DNA from: Cyanobacteria bacterium UBA11370
Lineage (GTDB): Bacteria > Cyanobacteriota > Cyanobacteriia > Cyanobacteriales > Coleofasciculaceae
Direction of reading: 5' to 3'
NCBI GenBank assembly: GCA_003486645.1
Contig: DNGI01000123.1
Location: forward strand, 10,898-23,630
DNA length: 12,733 nucleotides
Under the pieces are notes generated by a model. That model did no database searches, was not told where the DNA came from, and saw only the letters and a program-made list of their open reading frames with translations. Each line of letters starts with the position of its first letter. Positions within the stretch are counted from its first letter, which is position 1. A program made the translations under genes and the position numbers. Shown piece by piece: positions 7,467 to 12,733 of this stretch.

Positions 7467-8621
7467 ATGACACGACAGCCTCACGATCAATTTGCCAAAC
7501 AATATTTAGCAGAATTACTAGCACCTCTAGGTGAGGTAGAAACTAGCCGCGACGTGGTGAGTGAAGTTCGTCAAGTTGATGTTTGGTTTATGCCAGCTTC
7601 ATCGCCATCAATAGAACCTCAGAATCTAGGATTGTTGGGTAAAATGGCATCAACAGCCTGTTTGTTAGAACCTTTTCGGAATGCACCTACTCCTGTAGAA
7701 ATACGTAATTGTCAGCTTAAATTATATGCTCTACATGGGGAACTTTTGCGTAAGGCGCGACGGGAACAAAACTCTGTTTCAGAGGCTGATTTACCCCGTT
7801 TGTGGATTCTATCACCTTCGATTTCTTCAAGATTAGTCAATGGTTTTGGGGCAAAACTTGATGCGTCAGGAAGCTGGGGAACAGGAATTTATTTTCTGCC
7901 AGAGTTCCAGAAAACTGCGCTGATAGGAATTAATCAGCTACCCGTCACTGACGAAACTTTATGGCTGAGACTTTTGGGGCGCGATGCAGTTCAGCAGCAG
8001 GCGATTGATGAGTTGATGGCACTCCCACAAGACCATCCGTTACGAGGCAATATTCTGGATCTTTTGGCGAACTGGAGAGTTAACGTGGAAGGGAGAGATA
8101 ATTTAACTGATGAAGATAGGGAGTTACTTATGAACTTATCACCAGCTTATCAGTATTGGCGAGAAAAAACTTTACAAGAAGGCAAGCAAGAAGGTAGACA
8201 AGAAGGCAGGCAAGAAGGCAAGCGACAGGGACGGTTAGAGGAACGACGGCAGATGGTGGAAAGCTTGCTGAAAGTTCGCTTTGATTCATTGGACGAGGAA
8301 TTATCGGGTGCGATCGCACCGATGTTACAGTTACCTCCCCAAGAGTTAACTCGCTTGTTACTCACTCTTTCTCGTGAGGAATTAATCGAACGGTTTGGAT
8401 ATGGATCTTGGCGAGAAAGTCTTTTACAAGAAGTCAGGTTAGAAGAACGACGGCAACTAGTAGAAAACTTTTTGAAAGTGCGATTTAGTTCCTTGGATGA
8501 AGAATTATCGGGAGCGATCGCACCGCTTTTAAACTTACCACCCGAAGAGTTAACTCGTCTGTTAATTACCCTTTCGCGTGAGGAATTAATTGAACAGTTT
8601 GGAGGAGAACTCAACGAATAA
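7467..8621 (+). CDS. Rpn-like / DUF4351 protein, putative nuclease
   Basis: 384-aa member of a large cyanobacterial family often misannotated as 'flagellar assembly protein H'. Residues 1-90 (HDQFAKQYLAELLAPLG, then SEVRQVDVWF) resemble the PD-(D/E)XK-like core of Rpn/transposase-31 proteins. Candidate acidic residues are D7, E33, D38 and E78, but a full catalytic triad cannot be assigned by eye. Residues about 100-230 contain the family blocks LPRLWILSPS and LWLRLLGRDAVQQQAIDEL. Next comes a charged QEGK/QEGR repeat linker (237-256), then two tandem DUF4351 units (257-311 and 325-379). Most relatives I recall carry a single unit. It starts on the base after the recQ stop with a good RBS, so co-expression with RecQ is likely. 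By family knowledge Rpn proteins are DNA nucleases that promote recombination; that activity here is inference. Confidence 0.85.
   Translation: MTRQPHDQFAKQYLAELLAPLGEVETSRDVVSEVRQVDVWFMPASSPSIEPQNLGLLGKMASTACLLEPFRNAPTPVEIRNCQLKLYALHGELLRKARREQNSVSEADLPRLWILSPSISSRLVNGFGAKLDASGSWGTGIYFLPEFQKTALIGINQLPVTDETLWLRLLGRDAVQQQAIDELMALPQDHPLRGNILDLLANWRVNVEGRDNLTDEDRELLMNLSPAYQYWREKTLQEGKQEGRQEGRQEGKRQGRLEERRQMVESLLKVRFDSLDEELSGAIAPMLQLPPQELTRLLLTLSREELIERFGYGSWRESLLQEVRLEERRQLVENFLKVRFSSLDEELSGAIAPLLNLPPEELTRLLITLSREELIEQFGGELNE
8175..8222 (+). repeat. 12-bp in-frame tandem repeat (Gln-Glu-Gly-Lys/Arg)
   Basis: Four 12-bp units of the type CAAGAAGGCAAG, each encoding Gln-Glu-Gly-Lys/Arg, with a degenerate fifth at 8223-8234. 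They encode the hydrophilic linker (residues 237-256) between the nuclease-like part and the DUF4351 units. Tandem length change here would stay in frame. Confidence 0.85.
8235..8399 (+). repeat. DUF4351 unit 1 of a tandem duplication
   Basis: Encodes residues 257-311, from LEERRQ to ELIERFG. It matches unit 2 at 46 of 55 residues with no gaps, which indicates an intragenic duplication. A HIP1 octamer at 8310-8317 falls in the GAIAP codons and has an equivalent in unit 2. Confidence 0.85.
8439..8603 (+). repeat. DUF4351 unit 2 of a tandem duplication
   Basis: Encodes residues 325-379, from LEERRQ to ELIEQFG, offset 204 bp from unit 1 and separated by a 13-aa linker (YGSWRESLLQEVR). Most amino-acid differences are conservative. 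HIP1 is at 8514-8521, the position equivalent to the unit 1 copy. Confidence 0.85.
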
Positions 8622-8711
8622 TCTAGAAGTAGGAGTTTACACCATCTATCGTTGAATAGTTGAGTTTATTGTCTCAAGCCAGGGCGGATTGCTGACTGAT
8701 CAAAAACTTAC

Positions 8712-8975
8712 CTATCGAGGAAAGCATTTCCGCAGCATAATTTGACCAACCAAACCATTTTCCTTTGGTGAGGCAAAATGTACCACCTCTATAACCGTAA
8801 AGCAAGGGCCTATACTATGTAACTTCCCTTCTGAAAACGAAATCAATTCTCCACAACAAGGTAGCCGGGATAATTCTACTCGCTCTCCATTTAAATTTTC
8901 CAATTCCTGTGAGTAATCCTTATGTGATGTTCTAGGAGCATTCTCGAACATCATTTGTACTTTCACGAATTCCAT
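8712..8975 (-). CDS. Small hypothetical protein, 87 aa
   Basis: I do not recognise this family with certainty. The protein is soluble, with no signal or membrane segment. It begins MEFVKVQMMFENAPRTS and has an alternating hydrophobic C-terminal half (VELSRLPCCGELISF, then FTVIEVVHF and GLVGQIMLRK) suggesting a small beta-rich fold. Three cysteines (two adjacent) are present in that half. It overlaps no other convincing gene, which favours a real gene. The frame opens at an ATG at 8984, but AGGAG (8985-8989) touches that codon. The next in-frame ATG (8975) has a 9-nt spacer, so I choose it. It converges with the DUF4351 gene and lies downstream of pfkA on the same strand, behind a terminator, so it probably has its own promoter. 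Confidence 0.6.
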   Translation of the reverse strand: MEFVKVQMMFENAPRTSHKDYSQELENLNGERVELSRLPCCGELISFSEGKLHSIGPCFTVIEVVHFASPKENGLVGQIMLRKCFPR

Positions 8976-8984
8976 CGATAGCAT

Positions 8985-8989
8985 CTCCT
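8985..8989 (-). promoter_or_regulatory. RBS deciding the small gene start
   Basis: AGGAG on the minus strand directly touches the first ATG (8984) but is 9 nt before the in-frame ATG at 8975. Normal spacing supports the second ATG as the start. Confidence 0.55.
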
Positions 8990-9046
8990 GGTTTAAATTT
9001 TATCGTTCAATCCTATTAATCGCATAAAACGAAGCCAGAAGATCCC

Positions 9047-9083
9047 AAAAAATAAAAAGAGCTACTTCTATTGGGTAACTCTT
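9047..9083 (-). terminator. Intrinsic terminator, leftward (pfkA transcript)
   Basis: On the minus strand AAGAGTTAC (9083-9075), a 9-nt loop and GTAGCTCTT (9065-9057) form a 9-bp stem with one mismatch, followed at once by TTTATTTTTT. The orientation fits termination of pfkA transcription about 260 bp after its stop codon, insulating the small gene further left. Confidence 0.65.
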
Positions 9084-9180
9084 GTCCAGGAGCAATAGAT
9101 CAAAATCTTTACTCCCCTCTTCATTAGACCTCTTGCAAAAGTATTTTTTAGGCTGGGGTTTGCGTCAATTCTTGTCCTCT

Positions 9181-9208
9181 ATCCCCTATTCCCTGTTCCC
9201 TGTTCCCG
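9181..9208. repeat. Heptamer repeat (ATTCCCT/GTTCCCT)n
   Basis: Four 7-bp units: ATCCCCT, ATTCCCT, GTTCCCT, GTTCCCG. It is a slightly degenerate STRR array in the pfkA 3' region. Confidence 0.75.
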
Positions 9209-9252
9209 AATAAAAGCAAGATGTCTATTGATAACTAGCAAGTTGAGTTATT

Positions 9253-9347
9253 ATATGATGTCCGGCAAATCACCCATAATAAAAAGTCTCCCCCTCTCCC
9301 TCTCTCCCTCTCACTCTTTTTTAGGGTTATTCAACCGGACATGATAT
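9253..9347. repeat. Spaced inverted repeat at the pfkA 3' end
   Basis: ATGTCCGG (9258-9265) and CCGGACAT (9335-9342) are perfect reverse complements, extended to about 13 bp by further matches after one mismatch, with 69 bp between the perfect arms. The spacer carries the polypyrimidine tract. The right arm ends at the pfkA stop. It may fold in the pfkA mRNA 3' region or be the edges of a small repeat element. Confidence 0.4.
9287..9316. repeat. Polypyrimidine CT-rich tract, copy 1
   Basis: Pure C/T tract except for its end. The 19-bp core at 9290-9308 (CCCCCTCTCCCTCTCTCCC) recurs identically at 10841-10859 in the same orientation, on the other side of pfkA. Confidence 0.75.
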
Positions 9348-10423
9348 TACAACTCTCCAATGTAAGTACCGAGTGCCTGTGCAGTTTGTACCAGTGGGTG
9401 ATGCGGATCAACCAACACCGGACTGTGACTCGTGACCTCATCAATTGGAAGGCTGATTACCCGTCCATTTTGCCATGCGACCATTTTTTGATAATCGTCC
9501 TTAGCCACTAAATCTACAGCAGTTTTGCCAAAACTGGTTGCTAGCAGGCGGTCTAAGGCAGATGGGATTCCACCGCGCTGAACATGACCCAGTACCGTTA
9601 CCCGTGCCTCTATGGTTTTACCGCTACAGTAAGAAAGTTGGTCAGCAATGTAATCTCCGATACCCCGCAACCGTACCTCACCCAGGGCATCTGTATAATA
9701 TCGCTCTTGACCCTCAGTCGTTTTTGCTCCTTCTGCTACCACAACAATCGCAAATCGCCGATCCCAGCGATCGCGCAATTCGGTGATCGTTTGACAGACT
9801 TTCTCAATCGAGTAGGGAATTTCTGGAATCAAGATCGCATCCGCCCCCCCAGCAATCCCAGCATGAAGGGCGAGATGACCCGCCTCCCGTCCCATAGCTT
9901 CCACTACCATTACCCGGTCGTGGCTGGCAGCCGTATAAGATAGACGAGTCAGGGCATCAACAATAGTGTTCACAGCGGTATCAAATCCTACCGCTAACTC
10001 CGTGTAGGCAACGTCATTGTCAATCGTTTTAGGCACTCCCACCAGATTCATACTGCCTTTTTTAGCGAGTTGGTTCATAATTGCCAAACTGCCGTCGCCA
10101 CCAATTACAATCAAGGCATCCAGACCCAAAAACTGATATCCGGCGATCACTTCATCTGCTTTAGCTTCCGTATCCCCTTTGTTTATTGACCCTAGAATAG
10201 TGCCACCCGTACTCAGCAGTGGGTCGATACCTCTAAGATCTAGTCCGTGAACATTGAGTGAGACAGATTTCCGTTCCAACAGACCTTGGGTACCGTAGGG
10301 AATTCCTAAAACTTCCCAACCATAAGTAAGGGTGGCGTGTCTAACAACGGCGCGAATGACCGCGTTGAGTCCAGGGCAATCCCCGCCGCTGGTGAGTAAG
10401 CCCAGCCGTTTGCAAGTTTTCAT
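9347..10423 (-). CDS. pfkA: 6-phosphofructokinase
   Basis: Cytoplasmic glycolytic enzyme forming fructose 1,6-bisphosphate from fructose 6-phosphate; 358 aa. Motifs: LLTSGGDCPGLNAVIR (10-24), STGGTILGS (71-79), GGDGS (108-112), PKTIDND (131-137, catalytic D135), MGRE (177-180), then GHVQRGG. Gly111 in GGDGS is the ATP-type signature (PPi enzymes have Asp), while Lys132 in PKTIDND is shared with PPi-dependent and mixed-clade enzymes (bacterial ATP enzymes have PGTIDND). ATP as donor is likely but not proven. The frame can be opened at a TTG (10435), but the ATG at 10423 begins next to the core, with a GA-rich weak RBS just before it, so ATG is chosen. It is divergent from tpiA. A terminator lies at 9047-9083. 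Confidence 0.95.
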   Translation of the reverse strand: MKTCKRLGLLTSGGDCPGLNAVIRAVVRHATLTYGWEVLGIPYGTQGLLERKSVSLNVHGLDLRGIDPLLSTGGTILGSINKGDTEAKADEVIAGYQFLGLDALIVIGGDGSLAIMNQLAKKGSMNLVGVPKTIDNDVAYTELAVGFDTAVNTIVDALTRLSYTAASHDRVMVVEAMGREAGHLALHAGIAGGADAILIPEIPYSIEKVCQTITELRDRWDRRFAIVVVAEGAKTTEGQERYYTDALGEVRLRGIGDYIADQLSYCSGKTIEARVTVLGHVQRGGIPSALDRLLATSFGKTAVDLVAKDDYQKMVAWQNGRVISLPIDEVTSHSPVLVDPHHPLVQTAQALGTYIGEL

Positions 10424-10511
10424 AGTCTCTCTCAATTCTGTGCTTTAGTTAGGTGTTTATCGCTAACGCTGCGTGTGGTGTTGGCAAGATTCCAGAGGGG
10501 AGGGTTTTACC

Positions 10512-10558
10512 GTTGAGACAGCTTGCCGATGGCTAATGAATTGTTAAACAATCTCAAC
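10512..10558. promoter_or_regulatory. Nested inverted repeat upstream of pfkA
   Basis: GTTGAGA (10512-10518) pairs with TCTCAAC (10552-10558). Inside the right side, ATTGTT and AACAAT flank a single A (10540-10552), overlapping the outer right arm by one base. It could be an operator or an mRNA leader structure 90-135 bp before the pfkA ATG. Function not known. Confidence 0.3.
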
Positions 10559-10790
10559 AGGTGTTGGAAAAGTGCCTCCACGTTTGATTGATCCGACAAA
10601 TCTTCAAGGAACAACTCCTAGGTTCACAGGTAATACTAAGTTGCCGTCACAAACGTAACTAAGAAATTGCCCACGCCCTACTCCCCACTCTCTTTCTTAA
10701 GGTTACGGCTTAGAACACAACTTGGTATCAACCTTACGTTCAAGATAGTAGCCAATATTCTTTAAATCTGAAAGTATCGATGGGCACTCC

Positions 10791-10802
10791 AGATGTACAT
10801 CT
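10791..10802. promoter_or_regulatory. Perfect 12-bp palindrome AGATGTACATCT
   Basis: Self-complementary over all 12 bases, about 190 bp upstream of tpiA and 370 bp upstream of pfkA. Could bind a symmetric dimer. No known regulator is recognised. Confidence 0.3.
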
Positions 10803-10838
10803 TTTAAGGAAAGAGGACTCTCCTATAGTCTGATAAAT

Positions 10839-10871
10839 CCCCCCCTCTCCCTCTCTCCCCCTCTCCCTCTC
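10839..10871. repeat. Polypyrimidine CT-rich tract, copy 2
   Basis: 33 bp of uninterrupted C and T. It contains the same 19-bp core as 9290-9308 (here 10841-10859) plus an extra CTCTCCCTCTC. With copy 1 it flanks pfkA as direct repeats. Confidence 0.75.
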
Positions 10872-10930
10872 AACCCACTACATTTGATTACACCTACAGA
10901 TTCCCCGTGTCACACTTCCGGAAAGATTCA

Positions 10931-10942
10931 GTAAAGCTTTAC
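10931..10942. promoter_or_regulatory. Perfect 12-bp palindrome GTAAAGCTTTAC
   Basis: Fully symmetric and 48 bp before the tpiA start, overlapping a possible -35 (TTTACA, 10938-10943). The position suits a repressor operator. It is GTA-N6-TAC, so it is not the NtcA consensus (GTA-N8-TAC). Confidence 0.4.
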
Positions 10943-10968
10943 ACTAAAGGGTGCATGATGGTTATGCT
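10938..10968 (+). promoter_or_regulatory. Weak promoter candidate for tpiA
   Basis: TTTACA (10938-10943) and TATGCT (10963-10968) with a 19-bp spacer resemble -35 and -10 boxes. The spacing is long and the -10 poor, so this is only a candidate. A GGAG follows at 10971-10974. Confidence 0.25.
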
Positions 10969-10990
10969 TTGGAGATCATTTCGTTAAGCT

Positions 10991-11716
10991 GTGCGGAAAA
11001 TAGTTATTGCCGGGAACTGGAAAATGTACAAAACTCAAAGGGAAGCCTCTGAGTTTTTGCAGGGATTTATGCCTCAACTAGAGCAAACTCCCCAACAACG
11101 GGAAGTCGTCCTTTGCGCTCCCTTTACTGCTTTGAGTGTTATGTCTACGAGTTTACACGGTAGTCGTGTACAACTCGGTGCCCAAAATATCCACTGGGAG
11201 AATGCAGGAGCCTACACGGGTGAAATTGCAGGTGATATGCTCACAGAATTGGGGGTTCGTTACGCGATCGTTGGTCACAGCGAACGCCGTCAATACTTTG
11301 GTGAAACTGATGAAACCGTCAACAAGCGCCTGCTGGCGGCTCAACGCCACGGTTTGATTCCTATCCTTTGTGTAGGTGAAACGAAGCAACAACGAGATGC
11401 GAGGGAAACTGAATCGATTATTATCAACCAGTTGACAAAAGACTTAGTAGATGTTAATCAGGAACAATTGGTCATCGCCTACGAGCCGATTTGGGCGATT
11501 GGGACGGGTGACACTTGTGAGTCATCAGAAGCAAATCGGGTAATTGGCTTAATTCGCAGCCAACTCAAAGTAGCGGATGTGCCAATTCAATATGGCGGTT
11601 CTGTCAAATCTAATAACATTGATGAAATTATGGCTCAACCGGAAATTGATGGTGTGCTGGTCGGAGGAGCTAGTCTAGAACCGGATAGTTTTGCTCGAAT
11701 TGTTAATTATCAATAG
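10991..11716 (+). CDS. tpiA: Triosephosphate isomerase
   Basis: Interconverts dihydroxyacetone phosphate and glyceraldehyde 3-phosphate in glycolysis and the Calvin cycle; cytoplasmic TIM barrel of 241 aa, normal length. Active-site residues are all present: N9 and K11 (GNWKM), H96 (IVGHSERR), E165 ([11 protein letters not shown], with the loop-6 lid), and the phosphate-binding YGGSVK (201-206). The start is GTG: an in-frame TAA lies 2 codons upstream, and [11 protein letters not shown] is the conserved N-terminus. GGAG at 10971-10974 is 16 nt from the GTG, too far for a normal RBS. It is divergent from pfkA. folP follows after 88 bp with no intrinsic terminator, so the two probably share a transcript. 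Confidence 0.97.
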   Translation: MRKIVIAGNWKMYKTQREASEFLQGFMPQLEQTPQQREVVLCAPFTALSVMSTSLHGSRVQLGAQNIHWENAGAYTGEIAGDMLTELGVRYAIVGHSERRQYFGETDETVNKRLLAAQRHGLIPILCVGETKQQRDARETESIIINQLTKDLVDVNQEQLVIAYEPIWAIGTGDTCESSEANRVIGLIRSQLKVADVPIQYGGSVKSNNIDEIMAQPEIDGVLVGGASLEPDSFARIVNYQ

Positions 11717-11762
11717 TTGTTGGTTATTGGTTGTTAGTTGTTAGTTGTTAGTTGTTAGTTAG
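11717..11762. repeat. Heptamer repeat (TTGTTAG)n between tpiA and folP
   Basis: Four exact TTGTTAG units (11731-11758), preceded by the variants TTGTTGG and TTATTGG and followed by a partial TTAG, beginning right after the tpiA stop. The 10-mer GTTAGTTGTT, present three times here, is the reverse complement of AACAACTAAC (11836-11845) inside the folP 5' coding region. Confidence 0.88.
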
Positions 11763-11772
11763 GCGTTCATCC

Positions 11773-11797
11773 TTATTCTGCAAGTTACAAAGAATAA
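11773..11797 (+). promoter_or_regulatory. Hairpin just before the folP start
   Basis: TTATTCT (11773-11779) and AGAATAA (11791-11797) form a perfect 7-bp AT-rich stem with an 11-nt loop. It ends 7 nt before the folP ATG, where a Shine-Dalgarno would normally lie, and none is visible. It may influence initiation. The stem is weak. Confidence 0.35.
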
Positions 11798-11804
11798 ACA
11801 ACAA

Positions 11805-12704
11805 ATGACAAACAACCAACAACAAACAACCAACAAACAACTAACTATCCGAGAACGTTCTTTCTACTGGGGAGAACGAACTTATGTCATGGGTGTTTTA
11901 AATGTTACACCGGATAGCTTTAGTGATGGGGGTGAATTTGATACCCCCACTACTGCTTTAGCCCAAGCTCAATATCTGGTAGAGGCGGGCGCTGATATGA
12001 TTGATATTGGCGGTCAATCCACACGACCGGGTGCTGAACAAATTTCCGAAGCAGAAGAACTAAAGCGAGTTTTACCTGTCGTTGAAGCTATACGTTCAGC
12101 TTTATCGATACCTATTTCTGTAGATACAACTAGAGCATCTGTTGCTGAACAAGCGGTGTTATCAGGTGCAGATTTAATTAATGATATTTCCGGCGGTACA
12201 TTTGACCCCAATATGTTACCCGTTGTGGCTCAGTTGGGTGTACCAATCATTTTAATGCACATCCAGGGAACACCCCAAACAATGCAACAACTAACCGATT
12301 ATAAAGACTTAATTGGGGAAATCTATGAGTTTCTATCTCAACAAATTGCTGCTGCTGTTGCAGCGGGAATTAAGCGATCGCACCTGATTATTGACCCCGG
12401 TATTGGTTTTGCTAAAACCGCAGAACAAAACTTAGAAATTCTGCGCCAACTTTCCACTTTCACTTCCCTAGATGTACCGATTTTAGTTGGAGTATCTCGC
12501 AAAAGTTTTATTGGTCGCATCCTGAACCAACCTGATCCCAAGCGTCGAGTCTGGGGAACGGCAGCGGCGTGTTGTAGTGCGATCGCTTCGGGTGCAGATA
12601 TTCTCCGCGTTCATGATGTTTCCGAAATGGGTGATGTTTGTAAGGTTGCTGATGCTATCTGGCGGGGACTGCGATCGCTCAGTCGTTCTGAACTATCAAA
12701 CTAA
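11805..12704 (+). CDS. folP: Dihydropteroate synthase
   Basis: Folate enzyme joining p-aminobenzoate to 6-hydroxymethyl-dihydropterin pyrophosphate, the sulfonamide target; cytoplasmic TIM barrel of 299 aa. Motifs: GVLNVTPDSFSDGG (30-43, N33), IDIGGQSTRPGA (66-77), ISVDTTR (D107), INDISGG (N126), ILMHIQGTPQTMQ (149-161), IIDPGIGFAKT (D197), VSRKSFIG (K233), and RVHDV (R268, H270). The second motif has Gln71 where E. coli has Glu (GGESTRPG). The first 12 residues (Met-Thr then an Asn/Gln/Thr-rich run) are encoded by CAACAA-type sequence like the neighbouring heptamer repeats, and the conserved part begins at about residue 13. The ATG at 11805 is the only one upstream of the core. It follows tpiA by 88 bp, probably on one transcript. 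Confidence 0.96.
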   Translation: MTNNQQQTTNKQLTIRERSFYWGERTYVMGVLNVTPDSFSDGGEFDTPTTALAQAQYLVEAGADMIDIGGQSTRPGAEQISEAEELKRVLPVVEAIRSALSIPISVDTTRASVAEQAVLSGADLINDISGGTFDPNMLPVVAQLGVPIILMHIQGTPQTMQQLTDYKDLIGEIYEFLSQQIAAAVAAGIKRSHLIIDPGIGFAKTAEQNLEILRQLSTFTSLDVPILVGVSRKSFIGRILNQPDPKRRVWGTAAACCSAIASGADILRVHDVSEMGDVCKVADAIWRGLRSLSRSELSN

Positions 12705-12733
12705 TACTTGATTAACTCAAAACTCACCCACGG

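Larger units (their letters stand above)
8976..9346. other. Gap between the small gene and pfkA
   Basis: A 371-bp gap with no ORF of note. From left to right it holds the RBS of the small gene, an intrinsic terminator for leftward transcription (9047-9083), and AGACCTCTTGCAAAAGTA at 9126-9143, which looks like the end of an old mobile element. It also holds a TTCCCTG-type heptamer array (9181-9208), a polypyrimidine tract (9287-9316) and a spaced inverted repeat ending at the pfkA stop. Confidence 0.55.
10424..10990. other. Divergent pfkA / tpiA intergenic region
   Basis: 567 bp without a credible ORF. Near pfkA is a CGCTAACGCTGCG patch (10459-10471) resembling dispersed cyanobacterial repeats. 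An inverted repeat GTTGAGA/TCTCAAC (10512-10518 and 10552-10558) encloses ATTGTT-A-AACAAT (10540-10552). Further right are two perfect 12-bp palindromes (10791-10802 and 10931-10942) and a polypyrimidine tract (10839-10871). Promoters for both genes must lie here, but only a weak candidate for tpiA is visible. No GTA-N8-TAC (NtcA) site was found. Confidence 0.55.

Noticed and set aside
8150-8614. 154-aa minus-strand frame opposite the DUF4351 gene
   Set aside because: It is the complement of a strongly supported gene with duplicated domains. Its Ser/Cys/Arg-rich composition mirrors the repeats on the coding strand.
8660-8677. Terminator between the convergent DUF4351 and small genes
   Set aside because: Only a 5-bp stem (TTGAG/CTCAA) with no T-tract.
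8976-8984. ATG at 8984 as the start of the small gene
   Set aside because: AGGAG would touch the start codon with no spacer. The next ATG has normal spacing.
9584-9943. 119-aa plus-strand frame inside pfkA
   Set aside because: It lies opposite a complete PfkA with all motifs and has no recognisable domain.
10424-10435. TTG start at 10435 for pfkA
   Set aside because: ATG at 10423 lies closer to the conserved N-terminus and has a GA-rich leader. The TTG adds only four unsupported residues.
10931-10942. NtcA binding site
   Set aside because: The half-sites are GTA and TAC but the spacing is 6 rather than the required 8 bases.

Overview
The window looks like chromosome from a cyanobacterium, most likely a filamentous one. 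By hand I count 12 copies of the octamer GCGATCGC (HIP1) in 12.7 kb, where random sequence would give about 0.2. The gaps carry several families of 7-bp short tandem repeats (AAAATCC, CCAACAA, TTTTGAG, GGGGAGT, TTGTTAG, TTCCCTG) typical of filamentous cyanobacteria. The proteins also read as cyanobacterial families: a haemagglutinin-type secreted CHAT protein, a DUF4351 protein of the kind often mislabelled 'flagellar assembly protein H', and a PfkA with PKTIDND. I do not name a genus.

Layout, left to right. 1-381 is a non-coding tail with HIP1, heptamer repeats and hairpins. 382-1569 (minus) is a CoxE/YehP-like von Willebrand A protein with an intact MIDAS. 1570-2006 is a divergent regulatory gap rich in inverted repeats. 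2007-5174 (plus) is a 1055-aa exported protein with a signal peptide, a two-partner-secretion haemagglutinin domain, beta-helix repeats and a C-terminal CHAT caspase-like protease with an apparent His896/Cys939 dyad. A 159-bp gap made largely of four heptamer families leads to recQ (5334-7466). recQ abuts, with no gap, a Rpn-like/DUF4351 protein (7467-8621) whose C-terminal domain is tandemly duplicated. A small uncharacterised gene (8712-8975) lies on the minus strand. pfkA (9347-10423) is also on the minus strand and is followed, about 260 bp past its stop, by a good intrinsic terminator. A 567-bp divergent gap separates pfkA from tpiA (10991-11716), and folP (11805-12704) follows tpiA.

How the genes relate. 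pfkA and tpiA are two glycolytic steps separated by one enzyme (aldolase), transcribed divergently from a gap with two perfect 12-bp palindromes. tpiA and folP probably share a transcript. recQ and the DUF4351 gene are very probably translationally coupled, which makes a helicase plus putative nuclease pair the most plausible functional unit of special interest. The secreted CHAT protein is the other notable item. No CRISPR array, tRNA, rRNA, complete insertion sequence or phage gene was seen.

Most of the window is ordinary housekeeping plus common cyanobacterial accessory families. The less usual signals lie in the gaps (nested inverted repeats; heptamer repeats abutting or entering the starts of recQ and folP) and in the recQ-DUF4351 coupling.
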